A stretch of 64,000 nt of DNA from Tubulanus polymorphus (GCF_964204645.1 NC_134029.1:10528850-10592849); one strand, 5' to 3'; shown: positions 10,220 to 22,331, numbered from the stretch's first letter. Notes: a model not told the origin generated them from the sequence alone. Translations and numbers: made by a program.

Positions 10220-11217
10220 ATGTAGTATATCCTGCACAGTTTCGGGCTTTCCACCGAATCATTTCATCACATCCTGACTATGGTTGGACCATTGATTTCA
10301 AAGCAGGATACTGTTTTAAGACCCTTGATGGCAGCTGAAAGACTCACTGACTCTTTGTTTTTTAGCTACAGGTAAAGTGATAACTTCATCTTCAGAAAAT
10401 GGAAAATAATGTTAGGCCACACGGAGAAATACCTTACTTTCTCATTAGTATCAGGCGCATTGGAAGCAATTTTTGATTGCTGCGGCCAAATGCTGATTTT
10501 GGACAGGTTCTAAATATTGCTGCGGGGAATTTACTTAATTTCCTCAAAAACATGGTATTCAAAGAAAAAAAAAACATCATTTAGTAAATTATTTCTGCGG
10601 CTTTAGCCGCTACAATCGCTGCACTTCCAACGCCACTGATTATTATCAGACTCAGCGCAGCTGAATCGATTAGTATTAACCGGAGTGTAGAATTCGTGTT
10701 GACGGCTATCTCCGCCGAGTGTGAAATGATTCATGAACCAAGGACTGCATTAAGTTGGCCCTTATGATGGCAGCTAAATGGCGACCGCTTTTGAAGGCTA
10801 TTAATTAAGCCTAGATTGGATAGATTCACAATTTTATGCAGTTTTTTTTTGGATTTTTAGCGATGTTGTGCGATGTCATCTTGATCTACTAACATAAACA
10901 CAACATGACCAGATTTCACAACATTTGCTCTCAAATTTACAAGTAGGCTTTCTATACATTAATGATACAACATACACAATTCTTCAATAAGAAAACTACA
11001 AAAGAAGATATAAAATTGACAAGGATTTTGCATTTTTCTTGCACTGTGCTGAAAATTTAATGTTGATGTGTGGCATAGTTTACACTATTTACTTTACTGT
11101 GGAGGTGTGATAATAGTGCCCTCGTTTGAGTAAGACGTGTAGCTCACCAAAATCAACGAAGCCGTTAATCTTTAGATAAAGGATATTTTCTTAGTAAAAA
11201 AGATTTGTTTGAGAATA
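10220..11217. other. No gene recognised; contains a family D repeat (10941-11095)
   Basis: No coding region. Within it 10941-11095 (AGTAGGCTTTCTATAC, GAAAACTACAAAAGAAGATA, TGCTGAAAATTTAATG) is a diverged copy of the sequence at 53735-53885, same orientation. Confidence 0.6.
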
Positions 11218-11359
11218 CTTGAACTAAAATTAAGTATGCATACGGCTGCGGTTATCTTGATGAAAAAAATGTTTTTATCGATATGCAGAGGAATTTTAAA
11301 CCATACTAATTTGCATTGAAAAAACACCATACGGTTGGACCAATATTGTGTAGTATAGT
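11218..11359 (+). repeat. Repeat family C, left half of a split copy
   Basis: Matches 9640-9765 (GAACTAAAATTAAGTATGC..., AACACCATACGGTTGGACCA, TAGTATA) and stops where the ISL2EU-type element begins. The matching right half resumes near 19125. Confidence 0.7.
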
Positions 11360-11386
11360 GTAGCTGTTGATGGCGGCGTGTTACCT

Positions 11387-11530
11387 CAGGTAATAGTGGG
11401 GTAATGTATACACCCCTGTACTATCTAACTGGTTTTGAATGAAGCTTATACACCCTTCTCGTAATATGGCACTATACCGCGGCAATAGACGGAACTAACC
11501 GGAAGTGATGTCATATGGTGAGCGAGTGTT
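11387..11530 (+). repeat. Left terminal inverted repeat of ISL2EU-type element
   Basis: CAGGTAATAGTGGGGTAATG..., AAGCTTATACACCCTTCTCG, then GTGATGTCATATGGTGAGCG correspond in order to the reverse complement of 18851-18960. Identity is patchy, which implies age. Confidence 0.65.
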
Positions 11531-12058
11531 ACTACTTCGTTCGTAAATCATTGTGTTTGAGGCGCTATTCAGAAGTGATTTATGCTCCTTTCATACTAAT
11601 CGGATGGTACAGGTACGTCATGCAGCAATCCATAGATAATTTGGAAATCGGTGCATTAGACTGCAGAAAACCATTACTTTAATTGAATATCAGATAGGCC
11701 TAGTTAAACACCGACTAACAATTCAATTCAATTTTATTATTCAACAAAATTACAAGCAGTATAATGGCTAATAATCCATCTCTACTAATCGCAAACGAGC
11801 GGGATAAAAATAACGAATATTTGATAGACATAGTTATTATTTGGGTAGTGCCAATGTCTAGTTATTATTTGGGTAGTGCCAATGTCTAGTTACAACTGAT
11901 AAATCTACCCAATAGTCTATTTGGGTAGAGAAATGTGCTGGTTTTAAAACATTTCTCTAAACAACTCTTGGACTTTGATATCTTTACTCAGTTATATTTG
12001 TTAATTCATATCGGTAATTATTTCAGCTTTTTTGTGTTTATTTTTTGCAGTCATGGAT

Positions 12059-12316
12059 AACCATAACTACAGTATCGGTACCGCTAGTCTGCATGAACAG
12101 AAAAACCCACCACAGCAAGATCGTGGTTAGGATGACAGTGGCGAAAAACATCTGAAAACTTTCAAAAGAAAAGATTCAAAGGTAATTAGTTATCAGTTAC
12201 ATGAGACGTTAACATCCCTAGGGGGGGCGACTTTCAAATTAATAGGTGATACTTTCTGTTTTCACAAGGCTCACTAAAACTTGAATCATAACCGTTTGTG
12301 TATTTAATCTTTTTAG
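12059..12316 (+). other. Possible upstream exon and intron of the THAP-DDE gene
   Basis: The ATG at 12054 (ATGGATAACCATAACTACAG) opens a short, Ser/His-rich frame that meets a TAG at 12127. A polypyrimidine tract and TTTTTAG precede the THAP exon at 12317. The exon call is weak. Confidence 0.3.
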
Positions 12317-12580
12317 AGTAACAGAACCTGCTCTGTACCGTACTGCACAAGGTCGGGATATTATCTTGTTGATGGCCATGGCACAGTTTCGTATTTTCTA
12401 TTTTCAAAGGACGCAGATATGCGAAAAAAGTGGATAGTCAGCATAAAACGAGACGTTGGACAGTATTTCACCATAACCAACAATACTTTGGTGTGCTCGC
12501 TACATTTTAAGAATACTGATCATCGTGACGTTTCAAAATTCTCAGGGCGTCGATATTTAAATCCAACTGCTGTTCCTTAA
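12317..12580 (+). pseudogene. THAP zinc-finger domain of ISL2EU transposase
   Basis: Exon after CTTTTTAG. It encodes a C2CH THAP-type DNA-binding domain: C-S-V-P-Y-C at the start, a hydrophobic F-x-F-S-K-D stretch, an invariant-type Trp (K-K-W-I-V), and C-S-L-H-F at the zinc-closing C-x2-H position, ending with L-N-P-T-A-V-P, the usual A-V-P box. The box is followed at once by a TAA stop (12578-12580) where related proteins continue with S-I/V-F. In these transposases THAP binds the terminal repeats. The stop leaves a lone THAP domain. Confidence 0.8.
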
Positions 12581-12729
12581 GTATTTTCATGCTGGGAAGG
12601 CAAAACCCTCTATACCGGTACAAAAGAAAGAAAGTGAAATAAGCCGATGTTGTGGCGTGACAATGTTCCATCTACGTCATCTGCTAATTCTGGTACTGAT
12701 CCAGTAGATTCTGATGTCGTCATTATCAG

Positions 12730-13262
12730 TAGTTATCGAAGATGAAGTGAACTTGCAACAACAATTGCATTAGACGACTACGAGAAACTGTTACAAATAG
12801 TATCCAACCTTGAAGAGGAAAATAAGAACTTACAGGCTCATATCAAATCATGATATTTGCTGGTACTGACTCAGCATCACATAAAAAGGCTCGTCCCTTT
12901 GTTTTGTCACCCACAAACCAGTTTTTCTTGTTTTTGATGAGGGTGAGGCTTGGTCTCATGGAATTGGACTCGGCCTACAGATTCACAATATCTGTTGCAA
13001 CAGTGAGCAGAATTATCATAAGATGGGCCAATTTCTTATATTTAAAACTTGGCACGCTTCCAATTTGGCCTAGTAAGGAGCAAATAATTAAGAGCGTGCC
13101 TATTAGTTTTAAACAGAAATACCCAAACACCCGTGTTCTTATTGATTGCACAGAAATTAAATGCGAGATGCCATCATCATTAGTTTTGAAATCAAAAAGC
13201 TATACTTTGAAAGGACTTATCGGGATTAAACCAGCTGGGCATCTAAGTTTTGTATCACAATT
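12730..13262 (+). pseudogene. Coiled coil and DDE_4-type transposase fragment
   Basis: Continuation of the THAP gene. A coiled-coil like stretch (D-Y-E-K-L-L-Q-I-V-S-N-L-E-E-E-N-K) at 12775-12830 ends in a stop; then after frame changes the frame 12850-13329 has a helix-turn-helix-like segment (I-S-V-A-T-V-S-R-I-I-I-R-W) and V-L-I-D-C-T-E-I-K, the first catalytic Asp motif of THAP/DDE_4 transposases, followed by G-L-I-G-I-K-P-A-G and S-F-V-S-Q-L-Y. The domain breaks off at about 13262 where a LINE tail begins. The second Asp and the Glu are not present, so it is inactive. Confidence 0.75.
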
Positions 13263-15815
13263 ATACACCATTATTATTGTTATTATAATACAATATTTAT
13301 ATAGCGCCTTAATCCAAAAATGGCTCTAAAGCGCTTTACAAATAAAAACATTAAGCTAAAAACATCTTACAAAACATTTAAAACGTGCACATGAAGAATT
13401 TAGTTAAAATGTCTGGTGAAAAGTTCAGTTTTAGGATAAGTTTTAAAACATTGTAGTGATTTGGCTGATCTGATGTGGATAGGTAAAGCATTCCATAAAA
13501 CTGGTGCAGAGCAAGTAAAAGTACGTAAACCATAGCGCTTAGTTCTAAAAATTGATTAGATGACCGTAAATTACGTGCTGGAACATAGACAGATATCATT
13601 GATTTTATATACTCCGGTGCACTGTCATTCAAAGCTTTATATACATACAACAAAATTTTATATTCAATTCTAAAATGAAATGGAAGCCAGTGAAGTTTGG
13701 CTAGAACAGGAGTAATGTGGTTCCTTTTACTCTCCATTGAAATAATTCTGGCAGCAGCATTTTGAACTCTCTGTAATTTACATAGCAGATCAGAACGGAT
13801 ATCATATAAAAGAGAGTTAGCATAATCTAGCCTAGATATAACAGTTGCCTGGACTAGGGCTCTACAAGCATCCTCTGTTAAAAATCTCCTAATTCTACTA
13901 ATATTTCTCAAATGAAAATGACAGGTTTTAGAAATGTTTAGAACATGCTTTTCCATTGTAAGGTTCCGGTCAAAAATTACGCCTAGATTTCGAATGTTAT
14001 GAGAAACATTGGCACTGCAAGGTCCTACCTGTAATGACAGATCTTTGCAAAGATTGGTCATTGCCCGAGGACAAAACACAGAAAATTTTGTTTTATCATC
14101 ATTTTGCATAAGGCCATTGCTAACAAGCCATGGTTTTAAATCACGTAAGCACTCTTGAAGTTTCACAATACCAAGATCAATGTTTTCAAGCTTAGGCTTC
14201 GCAACAACATAGTCCTGTGAGTCGTCAGCATATAAATGATACATCAAGTCTTGTTTTTTGAAAATATCTCCAATCGGGCCTGTGTATAAATTAAATAATT
14301 TAGGTCCTAGCACAGAACCTTGAGGAACGCCAAACTCAACCACTTTCTCAATAGATGGATGATCGTTAACTAATACACGCTGGGTTCTGAGAGTACGACC
14401 GTAGCCAAGACAGCGCAATATCAGAAATACCATAAGAAAAATTCAACCTGTCTAAAAGTACATTACGATCAATTGTATCAAATGCTGACGACATGTCAAG
14501 CATTAAAAGTAAGACTACATTGCCGTCATCTAGGGCTACTGCAATATCAGAATGAATCTTTAAGAGAGCAGTCTCTGTAGAGTGTAAGGGTTTATAAGCA
14601 GATTGAAACTTATCACCTAAATCATGTTGAGTAAGGTGATTATCTAACTGAGATGCAACAGCTTTTTCCAGTATTTTAGATTGAAAATGTAAGTTGGAAA
14701 CAGGACGGTAATTCTTAAGGTCCTCTTTGTTCAAACTAGGTTTCTGTAAAAGTGGAGAGACATTGGCCATCTTAAAAATAGATGGTACAACACCAGTTTC
14801 AAGAGATACATTAATTATACGAGTAACACAAGGTAACAAAACATCTATACATTCTTTTAGCAACCACGTAGGCAGAGGATCTAGATTACAGGATGCAGAT
14901 GGGGATGACATGATGAGTTTCCGAACATCATCACAAGTTAAAGGATTAAAGCACGATAGACTACTGCCACAAAACTGGACATCATTACTGAGATGGTTAT
15001 CGTTAACAGAGGACAACTCTCTGAGTTTACTACAGATGTTGACAATCTTATTGAGAAAAACTCATTAAACCAATTAGCCAATAATTTAGGGCACGCATGA
15101 GTTGGAAAAATAGCACAGTCTGATTTCCCCATTAATTTACTTGATAACTTAAAAAGAGCTTTCATGTCATTGCCACACTCAATAATTTTTGAGGAATAAT
15201 AGTCATTTTTCGCTTGCTTTAAAAGATCGTTGACTACCGCACATTGTTCTCAGTAGATAAGTTGATGAACAGTCAGTTCAGTTTTAGTCCAAAGTCGTTC
15301 ACGTTTTCGACATTCTTGTTTAGCAGTTCGAAGATCATCAGTATACCAAGGTGCATGTGGACACAAAGTGACCTCTTTAGTCTGAGAAGGAGCATGCGTA
15401 TCTATAAGCTTTGAGGTGGCGGAATTATAATTAATCACTAATTCCTGCACAGAACAGTCTATATCCGTTGCTTGACAGTCGGTTTCCAGGTCTTTCTTGA
15501 AATCAGGAACATTAATCGATCGAAAATTGCGAAAAGTAACAGTCTTTTTAACCACGGATGGACGATTTATAGAAAGGTCGAAAATAATCTCATAAAGATC
15601 TCTTAAAACTTCAGCATTAGTTACAAAAACCAGGATCACACGCAACAGGAGGACACACAATCAAAGAACAATCCATTTTAGTTATGACTAGATCAAGAGT
15701 AAGACCTGAGTGATGAGTTGGTACAGTAACATGTTGTACGGTTTCTTCCATTTGTTTGTTATATAACATAATTTCTATCATTATCACAGCATAGATTTCA
15801 AAATACATAGTATTT
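13263..15815 (-). mobile_element. L2/CR1-like LINE, 5'-truncated, nested in ISL2EU element
   Basis: Non-LTR retrotransposon on the minus strand. From 15808: the C-terminal end of an apurinic-type endonuclease (T-H-H-S-G-L-T-L-D-L-V-I-T), a linker, then RT from about 15016: N-Y-R-P-V-S-N-L, L-D-M-S-S-A-F-D-T-I-D, then in another frame F-G-V-P-Q-G-S-V-L-G-P, and the active site Y-A-D-D-S-Q at about 14230. The C-terminal A-A-R-I-I and H-W-L-P-F-H motifs of L2/CR1-type elements are present at 13660-13780. The 3' end at 13263-13370 has a GCGCTTTACAAATA motif and an AT microsatellite. Frameshifts near 14400, 15000 and 15250 disable it. It truncates the DDE gene on one side. Confidence 0.85.
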
Positions 15816-16055
15816 TTTCAGTACTGCGGTAGCATAAAAATGAATAACTATATTATTTCTATTGTAAATTACTAAGTATTGTATATCATCATACAACTTT
15901 TTTACATACTGTCGAAATTTATTGTTATGCCAATATTGAACAATACAACATTATAATAAATTCTGGTTTTATTGTTTTGAATTAATTCAAGAACATTTAT
16001 ATAACAAGGAAATAAGACATTCAGTCAGAGTGGTCAGTGACAGCAGGGTTTAACT

Positions 16056-18897
16056 TCAGTTTGATGACAAGGCAGGTTGAAAGAACTTAAAATAAAAGTC
16101 CATCAGTTTAACCATCGACTCATTCCAGAAATCCGGATCAAACTTTACACGTATGATGATCATGCCCTTCTGCGTGACGATGAGAAAGTCACACCAGGAT
16201 AAGCCAGTAAGAGCCATTTGCCCTTGAATTTGTGCATAATATTCATGTGACTTTTTCAATCTGATTTTGTCGTCAACTTCCACACAGCAAAACTTTGGAT
16301 TTGTACAAGCACCTTGTGGCTTCATATCTCTGAACAATTATGGGCATTTCACCTCTAAAAGCCTCTAAAAATCCAGCCTTTTTATCAATGACTGTACGAT
16401 TGGGCGATGCTCCCAGCCAAGGAACCTGTGGATGAACCACCAGGCCAGATTCAAAACACATTACAGGATTACCACTATTGTTCATATATTCCATGTATTT
16501 ATTCACTGTTTTTGACTCCCATTCTCTTCCATATCTAATTGACGGTACCTTGGACAGCTCTTTTCTCACTTGTAAAGACCAGAGAAAATCTAAAGTCAAT
16601 GACTTGCGTTCAAGGATTTTACCAAAATTACTACTTACAATTCGACCCGCTCTGGCTTAAAACCACATTTCATTAGAATTCTGGCCAACTGTAGATTTCT
16701 CTAATTCAAAACATTCGTTTAAATTCATGGACACTTCACTGTATTCATTATTTTTCAACAAGTCATCGGGTAAGATAAAAGGTCTCGCTAAATTTCTGTT
16801 GGCGTTACCAAAGGAAGATTTGGATATGTTGTCATGGTACATGAAAAAAGAAGTAAATCACCAAGATCACAATAAACTGTCATGTCGCCTTCAATTACAG
16901 CTAGTTGATGAGCCTAAGTTGACTCGATCGGCGTTTCAAAACCCATTTTCGTTATCACATATTTTTTCGAGGAGATACTATAGTTCTGACATAGGCCAAA
17001 ATGAGGGTTAACAGCACATAACTCATAGAGAAGGGTATCTGCACCATCTTTATTTCTAATTGCCGATCCCCTAGCTTCATAAAGGGTACTTTTGATTCCC
17101 TTTTCGTTTTTATCGTACACAGGTTTTACAACACAGTAACCCATTATTGGTTCACTCGATAACCCACTAGTCCTGGGTCTGTGCCATTGTTGTGGATTGT
17201 GTGTACATGTGCCTACCAAAGGAAATTTTGAATAATTCATCGAATTACAGTGGCTAAAAAAAATATAAAAGTCCAACTACATGATTACATTGACCGTTAA
17301 CACCAGCCACACAAGAACATGAGGCACTTTTCACAGTTCCATCAGATGACACTGAGCACTTTACTTTGTGAGGTTCTTCATTTTTCTTCTGCGACCAATA
17401 ACATAAACACTTAACAAAGCTTTATGTTTTATGCGAAACAAGTTTTATGCGAATTGTCATACGCTGAACTCACATTATGGATGTAATTCTCGTAAAAAAC
17501 CTGTAGCCTTCGTTCATAGTCTTTTCTATATATGTTCCTTCCACGATATGTTCCTTCCACGATTCTCCTTCCTGACGTTTCAACATGTTTTTGTATGGAT
17601 ATATACGAAAGATCGCATGGCACAATATTAGCCTTATCACCCCGTGCTAAGTCTGATGAGTCACTGGCAGATGCAACTGGTTCGCTTGATGGTTGTGGAG
17701 GATTGCATACAATACATTTAGCTTTCTTGCTTTTCGAATAACACTTCTGAGGATTGGGACCAATAATTGCATGGTTTATCTTCTTGTTCTCTTCTACTCT
17801 AATAATAAAAAGAGGCAAGACGTGATTAAAGTAGTGAATTTACACAAAGTATGAACATTTCTTCTTAATGGGAATAGTCTTATTAACCACAATGTTATCT
17901 GTGTAGGACCTACCTGTTGACCAAAACGGCTTTAGTATCAGCAGACTTCTATTTCAAAGCTCGACACTTTAACCAAAACTATAATTCGGTTTTCTTACAA
18001 TCTCTTGGCTCTTTAACCAACGATGCACCAGGGATGTCATTTACAGATAACTAAAAGCATGCAAACAATTAGACTTAGTACGTGCGCAGGCCTATCAATG
18101 AAATCTAATTTTAAGATCAGGCTGATATAAAGAAAATGCCTATGTCCTTACCTCTGTGCATGTGCATTGCTGACTGAGACTGGCACTGACAGTGACATTC
18201 CTGCTACTACTAGTGCTAGGAACCGGGTTTCCAACCTTATTACTTTTCGAGCTACTAACTGGTGCATTAGTTACACATGTCAACATCGACCTTGTCGTAG
18301 GGCCACTTCTACTTTCACTAGTACTGGGACAGGACTGTTGACTGGATCCTAAAAGCCAAGAAAATCAGACATTCGTTAAAAAAATAAAGCACTTCATTGA
18401 ACATCATTCTAGCTAAAATCTCTACCTAACTTAAAAGGAGACTATCGGTGACAGTGGCACAAATTAATTCTCTACTAGGCCTATATGTGACTATGTTATC
18501 TGTAGTAGTAATTAAACTATTCAGTGACAGAAGGTAAATGAATAAACTAACGCAACACTGATTTAGAAGTAGTCATATCACTCTCCACCCTTATTGATAG
18601 AACTCGACACGATGAATAGAAATTAATTGAATTCCATTGTGCGATTTCTATTGTCGGCAATTCAATTAGGTTTATGACTCAATGGAATCAATTATATACC
18701 CTAGCAATGTAATAGCATTGTAATAGAATAATGTTTTACCAACCTGAATCCATTTGTAAGCCGATAACGATGAATAAATCAAGTGAACTGTCGAGAAAAC
18801 TAACTAAGAAAGAACGCGATAATGGATAAACAAACACCCGGAAGTTAAGCGCCTCACCGTATGACGTCACGGGTTGATTATCGATCGGTGTCGCCAT
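16056..18897 (-). pseudogene. SWIM zinc-finger plus YqaJ exonuclease-like gene of ISL2EU element
   Basis: Multi-exon minus-strand gene. Exon 1 starts at ATG 18897 (M-A-T-P-I-D-N-Q) inside the right terminal repeat and ends M-D-S-G/GT near 18746. A Ser/Thr-rich exon lies at 18352-18150. The frame 17818-17429 is next, then a SWIM finger at 17345-17285 (C-S-C-V-A-G-V-N-G-Q-C-N-H-V). Then 17276-16914 and a YqaJ/lambda-exonuclease-type domain at 16600-16056: G-R-E-W-E-S, L-G-A-S-P-N (the usual Asp is Asn), the E-x-K region, D-K-I-R-L-K-K-S-H-E-Y-Y-A-Q-I-Q-G-Q. A 10-bp tandem duplication at 16351-16370 breaks the E-x-K motif, and a stop follows within five codons. Second gene of ISL2EU elements; its role in transposition is not established. 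Confidence 0.75.
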
Positions 18898-18960
18898 CTT
18901 TAAGAGAAGGATGTATACTGCTTGTATATATGCCTGGTAGTATTGACACCCAGGCACCTG
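18851..18960 (-). repeat. Right terminal inverted repeat of ISL2EU-type element
   Basis: Reverse complement reads CAGGTGCCTGGGTGTCAATA..., AAGCAGTATACATCCTTCTC, ...GTGACGTCATACGGTGAGGC, matching the left end at 11387-11530 in the same order. The second-gene start codon lies within it. Confidence 0.65.
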
Positions 18961-19124
18961 TTTTTGTTCGACTTTGCTGCTGGATGTATAAATAAATTTG
19001 ATCCAGGTCACTACGATCTTTATCGGCGAATTGAGGTCAGCTTGTATAAACAAAAGTAGGGCAAAATTGAAAGCTTTATAAATCGACCAGGCAGCTAGTA
19101 TGCTGTATTATACATGACTCAGTG

Positions 19125-19345
19125 GATATAATGGAGATATTTATAGACAAATTGAAGGTGCGGATAGCCCTGGGGGTCCCCTAGGGCCCCGGCCAAAGGT
19201 CAAAAATAATTTTTTGAATTCGAACGCTGTACTCGGCGCGGCTTACTTGCTACGATCCTGCCTCCATGTGGGTTTTGTCTTGCTGACCTCTGCTTCTTAT
19301 ATGGACTACGTCTTGACGCTAAGGGTTATGGTGAGATGATTACGT
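19125..19345 (+). repeat. Repeat family C, right half of the split copy
   Basis: TATAATGG, then GCGGCTTACTTGCTACGATC, CTGCCTCCATG, TTGCTGACCTCTGCTTCTTA and GACTACGTCTTGACGCTAA correspond to 9757-9885 of the unbroken copy. It resumes just after the ISL2EU-type element ends. Confidence 0.7.
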
Positions 19346-19370
19346 AATAGGGTAACTTCAATCCGTGTGC

Positions 19371-20622
19371 TTTTTAGCCCACTTGGGACTTTAGTCCAAG
19401 CGGGCTATTGCGTTCACTTTTCGTCCGTCGTCCGTCCGTCGGTAGACGGAATCCAGTTATTTTGGGAAGTTTTGAAGACGCTTCAAGGTAATGTCTTGAT
19501 ATTTGGGGTACACATGTATCTTCCCTAGACACATCTTCAGCCCAAAAACTGGCCCTGTCAGAATCAAGATGGCCGACTGGCAGCCATTGTTTTTCGCCAA
19601 ATTCAGCACTTTTTACACATTTTTGAACTTTTTGAGGGAAATTTTGAAGACGCTTTGATCAATTACCTTGATCTTGCGGATATATGTGAATCCCCCAGGG
19701 CCCATCATCATAACAAAAATTGGGTCGGTCGGACTCAAGATGGCCGTCCTATGACCTTTTTAGTGCCCAAAAATGTTTATTTTGGCCCGAATTCTGAGTC
19801 CTGTAGCTTCCTACTGGTTTGCCATTTCTCATTACAATTTGTGATGGGTATTCTTTGGAAAGGGATGTTTTATACCTGAGACAGGTTTTTTTCATCAGCC
19901 AATTATGACACAATTGGCGGTCATCTTGGTGTCACCAGTACTCATTCGTAAGTGGGAAAAAGTTTTTCCTCATTATATTGATACCTAAGCGTATTTTGCT
20001 ACCACAATCAATTAGAAAGTTGTAGCTCATAACGTGTTCTATGATTGTGGTGAGTTTCAAGGTAATTGGATTTCGTATATGGCCACCAGGAGGCGTTGAA
20101 TAATACAATATCTTAGCATTTCTTCTATGCATATTTTGTAACCACAATCAATTGGAAAGTTGTCGCTCATGACATCATCTATGATTGTTGCGAGTTATAA
20201 GGACATAAGTTTTTCTATATGGTCACCAGGGGGCGTTGAATAGTAGAATAAATTAGTATTTCCTTATTATATTGATACCTAGGCATATTTTGTTACCATG
20301 ATCAATTGCAAAGTTGTAGTTCATGACATGTTCTATGATTGTGGTGAGTTTCGAGGTCATTGGGTTTTGAATATTGTCACCAGGGGGCGTTGAATAGTAG
20401 AGTGACTTAGTATTTCCATATTAAATTGGTAACGAGGCATATTTTGTTATCACAATCAATTACAAAATCGTAGCTGCTGACATGTTCTATGATTGTGGTG
20501 AGTTTGAAGGTCATTGGTTTTTGTAAATGGTCACCAGGGGGCGTGGAATGTTGAAATTGTTAGATTGTTGAGCATTTGAAACCACTTCCCAAGTGGGCAT
20601 GGTGTCCCTGGACCCCTAGTTC
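19371..20622 (+). mobile_element. Family A element (copy A1): tandem-unit non-autonomous TE
   Basis: Starts TTTTAGCCCACTTGGGACTT with a small hairpin (GGGACTTTAGTCC then AAGCGGGCT), a GTCC-rich stretch and GACGGAATCCAGTTATTTTG. A unique 5' half follows, and then about four units of ~150 bp that each contain CACAATCAATT, TCTATGATTGTGGTGAGTTT and GTCACCAGGGGGCGTTGAAT. It ends ACTTCCCAAGTGGGCATGGT...GACCCCTAGTT. The sequence GCCCACTTGGG at the left and CCCAAGTGGGC at the right are inverted. No coding capacity. The organisation (left region, tandem core, right region) resembles bivalve pearl elements and Helentron-associated elements. Confidence 0.85.
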
Positions 20623-22331
20623 TTACGGTACGGTGTGAACTGCATTGCTGTTAGAATGATACTACGTTACAAAAGATTTGTTTCTTCATTCGAAAATGAA
20701 ATTGATTTTGAATACCCCAGAGGCCTAACCCTATTAAATAAATGTGTAGGAGTGCGATGTTTAGGAGGGTTAAAGCGCAATAGGCCTAAGCCTTCTCTGT
20801 CCAGATGCTAGGCCTACGGGCATACGTAGACCAAACATCTCCACAATATCGGATCAATGTTGAAATGTTAAATGTTGAAACGACAATATTGGACCATATT
20901 TTTACAACATTCATTCACTCACTCAATGTTATTTTTCATTTGCAACATTCCTGCAACATCCATACAACTTATATTATATATTACAATGAATTATACTTCA
21001 TTTTTTAATCCATTAGCCTATATCCTCACCTTCGGTTGTATGCATACAGCTATAGATAATAACTAATCAACTCGAAAGTAAACTCGAGTCGATTGATTTT
21101 TATTTCCCTCACAAATACAAATGATATCAGTTATTAATATGACGCAAAATCTATTAATATTATCATCTTCGACCGCATCTTTATCCTTGATCACTGATTC
21201 ATCTGAAAGGAATAAAATATATGAACATATCAATTATGTAAAATATATATTGCCCCATTTTCTGAACTGTGCCTGGCGAGAATTTCTATTAGGGAAGAAG
21301 CGTGTTCTAAAATCTCTTTATCGATCAATTAAGACAAATTAACTACATATACTAACATCAAATGAAATCTAGACCAGTGAAACATTCACATCCATCATCG
21401 ATAAATGTCCAAATCATCCTCAGGGGGTAGAAAAATAGAATAAACAACCACAAAGAAAACTTCTGAGTCAAACAAAGAAAACAAAATGGTGGGAGCACAC
21501 TGGGAAGGAACTACAGACCAATCATTTCGTATCCATTGATGAAATATGCACAAAGCTGTACAATGCTGTAAATCCTTTAGCTTAATATTATCAGTCACTG
21601 ATTATGAATCTTTATCATTGCCAAAAAGGACTAGATTTGACAATTGATAACACTGCCATGTGCGTAACTAACATCAATTAACATCAATATTGCAGCAATG
21701 TTGTATAAACATCCATATTTCTTGCTTCCGTCAATATAGGGTACACTTGTTTTTGTAACATTGCTGAATCCTTTGCTGAGCGCATTTTTCGGCTGGTGTG
21801 CAGGCCCTATATTCTGCGCTAAATGCGTACGAACTTTGCACAGCGCAACATGCATTTGTAAAATTCGTTCGTGTGCGGGGGGCCTTTAGATGACACTTTT
21901 GAATACTCAAATTTTTCAATTGTTGTCAATCATGTCTGTTGAATTATATGCAATTTCTCCATCTATACATAAATGTATATCAGACAGAGCAATGAAAGAG
22001 ATTTTCAAGACCTGAATGTCATTGGATAAAGATGACATCATTATGACACGCCGAATCAGTATTTGAGATGATATATATGTTCGGAGTAAATCAGCCCCAT
22101 TTACGTCAAATGAAAATGCTGATAAAATGAGAATTGACACCCTCATGTAAAATCAACTTTCATATTAAATTCTTTTGTATTTAATGGATTGTAGAAGATG
22201 GAAGTAAACATAAACAAAAATTCAGTTATTTTCACTTTACAGCGTATTTCATACCATAACACAAAATAGCTGTGCATGATTTTCAACTGCTTTTGCTATC
22301 ACTATATATATTCTTGTTTTTAGTCTTGCAG
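20623..22331. other. Intergenic or upstream intron DNA, no gene recognised
   Basis: AT-rich. I looked here on the + strand for the AtuA exon that should precede exon 1 and did not find one. A small inverted pair CAGCAATGTT/AACATTGCTG lies at 21694-21771. Frames such as 21916-22146 have no domain. Confidence 0.5.

Larger units (their letters stand above)
11360..19125. mobile_element. ISL2EU-type DNA transposon (THAP-DDE plus SWIM-YqaJ), decayed
   Basis: A DNA transposon of about 7.8 kb with two divergent ends. On the + strand it encodes a THAP zinc finger and a DDE transposase fragment of the THAP/DDE_4 type; on the - strand a SWIM-finger/YqaJ exonuclease-like protein. The THAP-DDE plus YqaJ pairing is the hallmark of the ISL2EU (IS4EU) superfamily. 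The subterminal regions are inverted repeats of each other. A repeat (family C) is interrupted at its boundaries, confirming insertion. A LINE of about 2.5 kb (13270-15815) is nested within and the C-terminal part of the DDE domain is missing. Exact outer termini and TSD are not resolved; a TA target at TAGTATA/TATAATGG would fit. Confidence 0.75.

Noticed and set aside
18167-18352. 61-codon + strand frame
   Set aside because: Antisense shadow of the Ser-rich exon of the minus-strand SWIM-YqaJ gene.
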